Made by a program: the position numbers and the translations under genes. A stretch of DNA of 64,000 bases from Euryodendron excelsum. Lineage: Eukaryota; Streptophyta; Magnoliopsida; Ericales; Pentaphylacaceae. The notes under the pieces were generated by a model. It had not been told where the DNA came from. It was given only the letters and a program-made list of their open reading frames with translations, and did not search any database. Below, one piece after another: positions 59,801 through 64,000 of this stretch (positions within the stretch are counted from its first letter, which is position 1; every line of letters begins with the position of its first letter). The stretch lies in NCBI GenBank assembly GCA_033060915.1, contig CM065390.1, positions 23,945,001-24,009,000 of the forward strand, written 5' to 3'.

Positions 59801-62800
59801 AGAATAAGGTCCTTCGTCAACAGGCTGTGTCCATGGCACCTAATAAGTTCCTCTCAGGACGCTCTAGATCAATTCTTCAGGTGCTCCCAGAAATTAATCT
59901 TCTTCTTCTTGTTCTCATTATAAAACACTGTCGTGGCTGTTTTATGAGGTTTTCTTGCTTTTATCTAATGGCAGAGGGGTGCTGAAAGTGGTCACTTGTT
60001 TGTGGATGCAAAGACAACTCTGGTAAGTTGACTATTTTAGACTTACTGCATGTGTTACATTTGCATTCTTTTATAACTGTGCCTTATGTTGATTACTGTT
60101 AAAAATCCTTTAGGATCTGCATAGCCCCTCATTAAACCAAAGGGAGCTTTCTGAAGTAGAGGAGAAACCACAAAAATCACTCAATGAGAAGCAGCAAGAG
60201 AATCAGGAGCTGCTGCTTCGATGTATTGCTCAACCCCTAGGCTTTGCGGGGAGCAGACCAATTGCTGCCTGTATCATCTACAAGTGCCTCCTACAGTGGA
60301 GATCTTTTGAAGTTGAGCGGACTAGTGTTTTTGACAGAATCATTCAAACCATAGGCCATGCTATTGAGGTTTGAACGACCCTATCCTATATGCTACTAGT
60401 GGGTCTTGTTTTCACTTTATAATAGAATAAGCCTCTTATAACTCAAGCATTGCTGTTTGGATTGAAGACCCAGGATAACAATGACGTCTTGGCATACTGG
60501 TTGTCCAATGCCTCAACACTTTTGCTGCTACTCCAGCGTACATTGAAAGCTAGTGGTGCAGCTGGGATGGCTCCTCAACGCCGTCGATCATCCTCAGCTA
60601 CTCTGTTTGGAAGGATGACACAGGTACCTAAAAATGTCCAACTTGAATGTAAATGTTCTGTCATTAAGCAAAGCTTTATTTCTTTAGTTACTTCACGTAT
60701 TTGCTATTATTTTCTTATAGAGTTTTCGAGGAACTCCACAAGGAGTTAATATTTCCCTTGTAAATGGTGGGCTCACTGGTGGAGCAGAAACTTTATGCCA
60801 AGTTGAAGCCAAATACCCAGCTTTGCTTTTCAAGCAGCAACTTACAGCATATGTAGAGAAGATTTATGGAATGATTCGTGATAATCTGAAGAAAGATATT
60901 TCTCCGTTGCTTGGCTTGTGTATTCAGGTACTTGAATCTCTTCAATTACCAACTTACCAGGCACAATTTATTACAACAAAGAAAACAAATTTTTTTATTT
61001 TTAGGGGTGGTTGTATTTGTTTAATTCCTCACTAAATTAACCGTATATAATACTTATTTTTTGGGTATGAAAAATAGGCACCAAGAACTTCTAGGGCAAG
61101 CTTGGTTAAGGGATCATCACGTTCGGTTGCAAACACAGCAGCACAGCAAGCTCTGATTGCTCACTGGCAAGGGATTGTTAAGAGCCTTGGAAGTTTCTTG
61201 AGCACTCTGAAAACGAATCATGTACATGGAATTTCTATTGCTTTCATTCCTCAATTATGACATTCTTCCTTTCCCCATTACCCATATGATAAAAAATTGG
61301 TGTCCTGGTCTTTGCTTGTAGACAGTATTTTCTCACCTGTTTTCTCTCTCTGTTTACCTTTTTCAGGTACCCCCATTTTTAGTTCGTAAGGTGTTCACAC
61401 AAATATTTTCATTCATCAATGTTCAACTATTCAACAGGTAGTCTGCTTGTGTTCTCTTCAGATGCTTTTGAGCTGTTATACTGCAGCTAGAAGCATTTTC
61501 TTATGGTCTTGTGCACGCTATTTGTGACTGCAGCCTTTTATTAAGGCGAGAATGCTGTTCGTTCAGTAATGGTGAATATGTTAAAGCAGGACTGGCTGAA
61601 CTGGAACAGTGGTGTTATGTTGCTACAGATGAGGTAGCCTCGATTTAATGTAACTGCACTTTCTGTTGTATCGTTCCTATTTAATAACAAAAAACATATT
61701 CCAGTATGCAGGTTCAGCTTGGGATGAGCTCAAGCATATCAGACAAGCTATTGGATTCTTAGTAAACCCTTCTGTCCTTTTTCCTTCTTGAACTCACTTG
61801 CACCATTACTCGTTCTGACAATGAGGAAAGAAGGGAGATGGTAGAGTTATCCTGACATATTCTGTTTTCTGATTCAGGTTATACATCAAAAACCAAAGAA
61901 GACACTGGATGAAATAAGTCACGACCTGTGCCCGGTGAGTGATACACTTATTTTAGAATAATAGTTACAGTTATTCCTCCCTCCACAACTTTTTAGATCT
62001 CAACTAGCCTCATCTCTCCTTCCACAGGTGCTTAGTATACAGCAGCTGTATCGGATCAGTACAATGTACTGGGATGACAAGTATGGCACGCATAGTGTAT
62101 CCTCAGATGTAAGTTTCATTGATGTTGTTACTCATACTAGGTTCAAATAATCTTTGTCACAAGAGTAATCAATTTCCTAGCACTAGAGAAATTGAAGGTA
62201 TAAATTTAACCATTATAGGGTTTGGCATGTGAATTTCTTTATGTAGGTTATTTCCAGCATGAGGGTGTTGATGACCGAAGATTCAAACAATGCAGTCAAT
62301 TCTTTTCTGCTGGATGATGATTCAAGGTTAGCAACATAATCCCCCTTGGTCATTTTTCCGCCTTTCCTTTCATTGTATCATTCTTTGCATCTCATGTGAA
62401 CTGGACAATTAATGCATAGGAGGACAGCATAATATTCGTAGCAACTTAAATAATGCTTTCCATGAAAGAAAACTGTTTTCTTTGCCAAATTTTGACACTA
62501 CAGGTTCTGTTTTTGGTGTTACCATTGTTTTACGGTCCCTCAGGAATGATATTTGTTTCATCATACTGATGATTCTCGTATTTTTGCATTTCAGTAATTC
62601 AACCTCATTATGCCATGCATCTTTTGTAAGCATATATCATTAAAACAATGTTTTACATGCAGTTGCAATTTCGAAAACCCTTGAAACCTGCCTTCTGTGT
62701 TACTTTGTCAGACTTATTTAGGTGATTACTGATGTCTCACGATGGTTCATGGTGCAGCATTCCATTTTCAGTTGATGACATATCAAAATCAATGGAACAA

Positions 62801-62881
62801 ATAGATATCTCTGATATTGGACCGCCACCTCTAATTCATGAGAACTCGGGTTTTAGCTTTTTGTTGCCGCGTTCTGACTAA
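46118..62881 (+). CDS. Class XI myosin heavy chain (XI-C/XI-E-like), 38 exons
   Basis: An actin-based motor that carries organelles and vesicles and drives cytoplasmic streaming. Exons: 46118-46120, 48149-48277, 49241-49384, 49483-49628, 49720-49876, 50001-50059, 50371-50530, 50637-50786, 50899-51035, 51128-51274, 51411-51512, 51643-51700, 51783-51884, 52731-52768, 53020-53146, 53231-53401, 53639-53770, 53851-53960, 54119-54179, 54457-54634, 54885-55090, 55175-55294, 55551-55649, 55846-56067, 56810-56949, 59769-59880, 59975-60022, 60114-60368, 60468-60623, 60721-60927, 61078-61221, 61367-61437, 61534-61633, 61705-61761, 61878-61934, 62028-62108, 62247-62326, 62758-62881. All introns are GT..AG and every phase closes: 4590 nt, 1529 residues, normal for the family. 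Order: N-terminal SH3-like segment, motor, six IQ motifs, coiled coil, dilute (DIL) globular tail. The first coding exon is only the ATG. All catalytic loops are present, so the gene looks functional. The subgroup call rests on the ending [11 protein letters not shown] and the tail wording, from memory. Confidence 0.95.
46121..48148 (+). other. Myosin intron 1
   Basis: This 2-kb intron follows directly after the start codon. Its sequence is A/T-rich with short frames only, and I see no transposon or RNA gene. A long first intron after a minimal coding exon is a common place for expression-enhancing sequence in plants, but nothing here proves that. Confidence 0.6.
48837..48866 (+). repeat. (CT)15 microsatellite in myosin intron 2
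   Basis: A perfect CT run is followed by an imperfect TG run (48867-48886). It is well away from the splice sites. Confidence 0.95.
50862..50896 (+). repeat. (CT)n microsatellite forming the exon 9 splice acceptor
   Basis: About 17 CT units end directly in the AG (50897-50898) that precedes exon 9. The repeat therefore is the polypyrimidine tract of intron 8, which is only 112 bp long. Confidence 0.93.
51885..52730 (+). other. Myosin intron 13
   Basis: An 846-bp intron with A/T-rich unique sequence. Short minus-strand frames are not supported. A weak tRNA-like stretch at about 52130-52200 was examined and not accepted as a SINE. Confidence 0.55.
54491..56949 (+). other. Myosin neck (IQ) and coiled-coil exons (20-25)
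   Basis: Residues ~730-875 form six IQ-type calmodulin-binding motifs (for example [37 protein letters not shown]). Residues ~880-1040 are Glu/Lys/Leu-rich heptads ([30 protein letters not shown]..) expected to dimerise the heavy chains. Exon 26 (59769-59880) finishes the coiled coil ([17 protein letters not shown]). Confidence 0.88.
56068..56809 (+). other. Myosin intron 24
   Basis: A 742-bp A/T-rich intron with no recognisable element. Confidence 0.55.
56950..59768 (+). other. Myosin intron 25, the largest
   Basis: A 2.8-kb intron within the coiled-coil region. It contains one SINE (58318-58460). The remainder has no gene, tRNA or transposon signature that I can see. Its size is unusual beside neighbouring introns of about 100-750 bp. 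Confidence 0.6.
58318..58460 (+). mobile_element. tRNA-derived SINE in myosin intron 25
   Basis: It is flanked by an exact 15-bp target duplication TGAATACAGAAAGAA (58303-58317 and 58461-58475). Inside are an RNA polymerase III A box TAGCCCAGTTGG (58334-58345), which fits TRGCNNAGYNGG, and a B box AGTTCGAACCC (58379-58389), one base off GGTTCGANNCC. It ends with an A run (about 58448-58459). It lies in the same orientation as the myosin gene. The intact duplication points to a fairly recent insertion. Confidence 0.9.
59975..62881 (+). other. Myosin globular tail with DIL domain (exons 27-38)
   Basis: Exon 27 encodes a linker. Exon 28 starts the cargo-binding tail ([21 protein letters not shown]). 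The DIL core spans exons 31-37 (for example [76 protein letters not shown]). In this family the tail binds vesicle-associated adaptors. One residue appears missing where relatives that I recall have AVSNSFLL (here AVNSFLL), a neutral-looking change. Confidence 0.9.
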
Positions 62882-64000
62882 TCCCTCTCGTGGTGTTATC
62901 CAGGATGGCTTCACCTCAAGTCTCTCTTTACTCTCAGGTATTATATGTTTACATTACAACCTAGTTTTTTTGTGGATGCCAGAGGCTGTTTCATTGTCAT
63001 TACACATTAGTTGGAAAAAAGAAAACAAAAGGAAAGGAAACATTCTTTGAAGTTTCCTCTGGATATATACTTCTGCATGGTGAAAGGGTACAAAACATGT
63101 AACCAGAATTTTTCTTTCGTTTTTTTTTTCCTCTCTCCTCTTTTGCTGTACAACTAGCTGTTTTTAGTTCTGAGGGTATAAAAGAAAACCTTACACCATT
63201 TTTTTCCCCATCATTGTTTATTTATTTTCCCCCCTTTGTGTATCTTTTTGGAGTTGTTCTTACATTAAATCCTGCAAAACTTTCAGTAAAAGATTGGACT
63301 GATGGTATACTTCATCACTCTGAGAGTCAGTAGAAAATTTCCTGCTGGCCTTAAGGGCTCTCTTTTGAATCATGAGAGCAGTTCTAAAAGAATTTGGCTG
63401 ATAATAGCGCAAGCAACTGAGCATTTTTAAACATCAATAGAACTTAAAAGATACCATTGCTAGCTCTGAGATGGTAAAAGCATGGTGAAATTTTGGCCTC
63501 CTGACAACTTGAACATAGTTAAGTTGATTTAAGAATGAAAACTAACTTAACTCTTCATAAAATGAATCGATGTCAAGCCATTCTACTGGATTAACAGAAT
63601 CATCTATATTAGTGTTTGATTGTACAATAAGCATTCACATTATAATTTTCCTACTTTTAAAGAAAAAAAAAAAAAAAAAAGATTAACGTGATTTTTGTAA
63701 TTACTTGGTTTATCTTGTCAATGGGATTTGTTATCTGATTATTTAGTTCTAGAAATTAAGATATATGTGCTAATTGAGAGAGCAGGCCTTAGCACATCAT
63801 CACAACTTGGTCGTAAGAGGTTAAAACACTAAAACTCTTTGCACACGAGCGTACGGTTACGTACATCTCACCCTCCTTACTACTGTGCAAAAATCTTGCA
63901 CAAAAAAATCTAGATCGTAAAAGTCACATTCTATAATTCTAATAATTGGGGAAGTAGTTAAATCCGCCGCCCATTTTCTTATAAACCAACAGCTATCTTT
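62882..64000 (+). other. Myosin 3' UTR and downstream DNA
   Basis: This begins at the TAA (62879-62881). The first few hundred bases are probably 3' UTR; the cleavage site is not identifiable. Further on there are T-rich stretches and an A run at about 63662-63680. No second gene starts before the window ends. Confidence 0.5.

Overview
The window is nuclear DNA of a flowering plant, most likely a eudicot with a repeat-rich genome. Two intact host genes support this: an intronless P-type pentatricopeptide-repeat (PPR) gene at 15932-18535 and a complete 38-exon class XI myosin gene at 46118-62881, both on the + strand. GT..AG introns, a tRNA-derived SINE and Ty1/copia and Ty3/gypsy remnants agree. 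The species cannot be named from the sequence.

Layout: 1-1190 is a fragment of an unidentified LTR-type repeat. 1190-13314 is a decayed, internally deleted Ty3/gypsy element of Tat/Ogre type: a very long 5' LTR cut at its 5' end, a primer-binding site, a gag remnant with a zinc knuckle, no recognisable pol, an antisense ORF resembling the plant mobile domain (PMD), and an 0.9-kb piece of 3' LTR. It abuts the 3' end of a Ty1/copia element (13315-14181). The PPR gene follows. 19981-32094 is a stack of three solo LTRs of the same long-LTR family, two inserted into the third. 33525-44435 is a foldback element interrupted by another foldback element, by two more solo LTRs lying head to head, and by the 5' end of a copia element. 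The myosin gene fills the last 18 kb; a SINE with a perfect 15-bp target duplication sits in its largest intron.

The most distinctive content is the family of 3-5 kb LTRs, six copies here. Reading each in its own sense direction: TG..CA ends; a U3 with repeats spaced 156-157 bp; a GC-rich palindrome cluster; a TATA box; AAACCCTA (telo-box-like) motifs; a C/CT-rich leader; about 2 kb that is nearly free of G; and a conserved 3' end. Five copies are solo LTRs; one has an exact 5-bp target duplication and three have duplications differing only by transitions. This fits repeated insertion followed by LTR-LTR recombination and methylation-driven decay. No CRISPR, operon or bacterial system is present, and I see no functional link between the PPR and myosin genes. 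The myosin exon model is internally consistent: every exon phase closes and gives 1529 residues.
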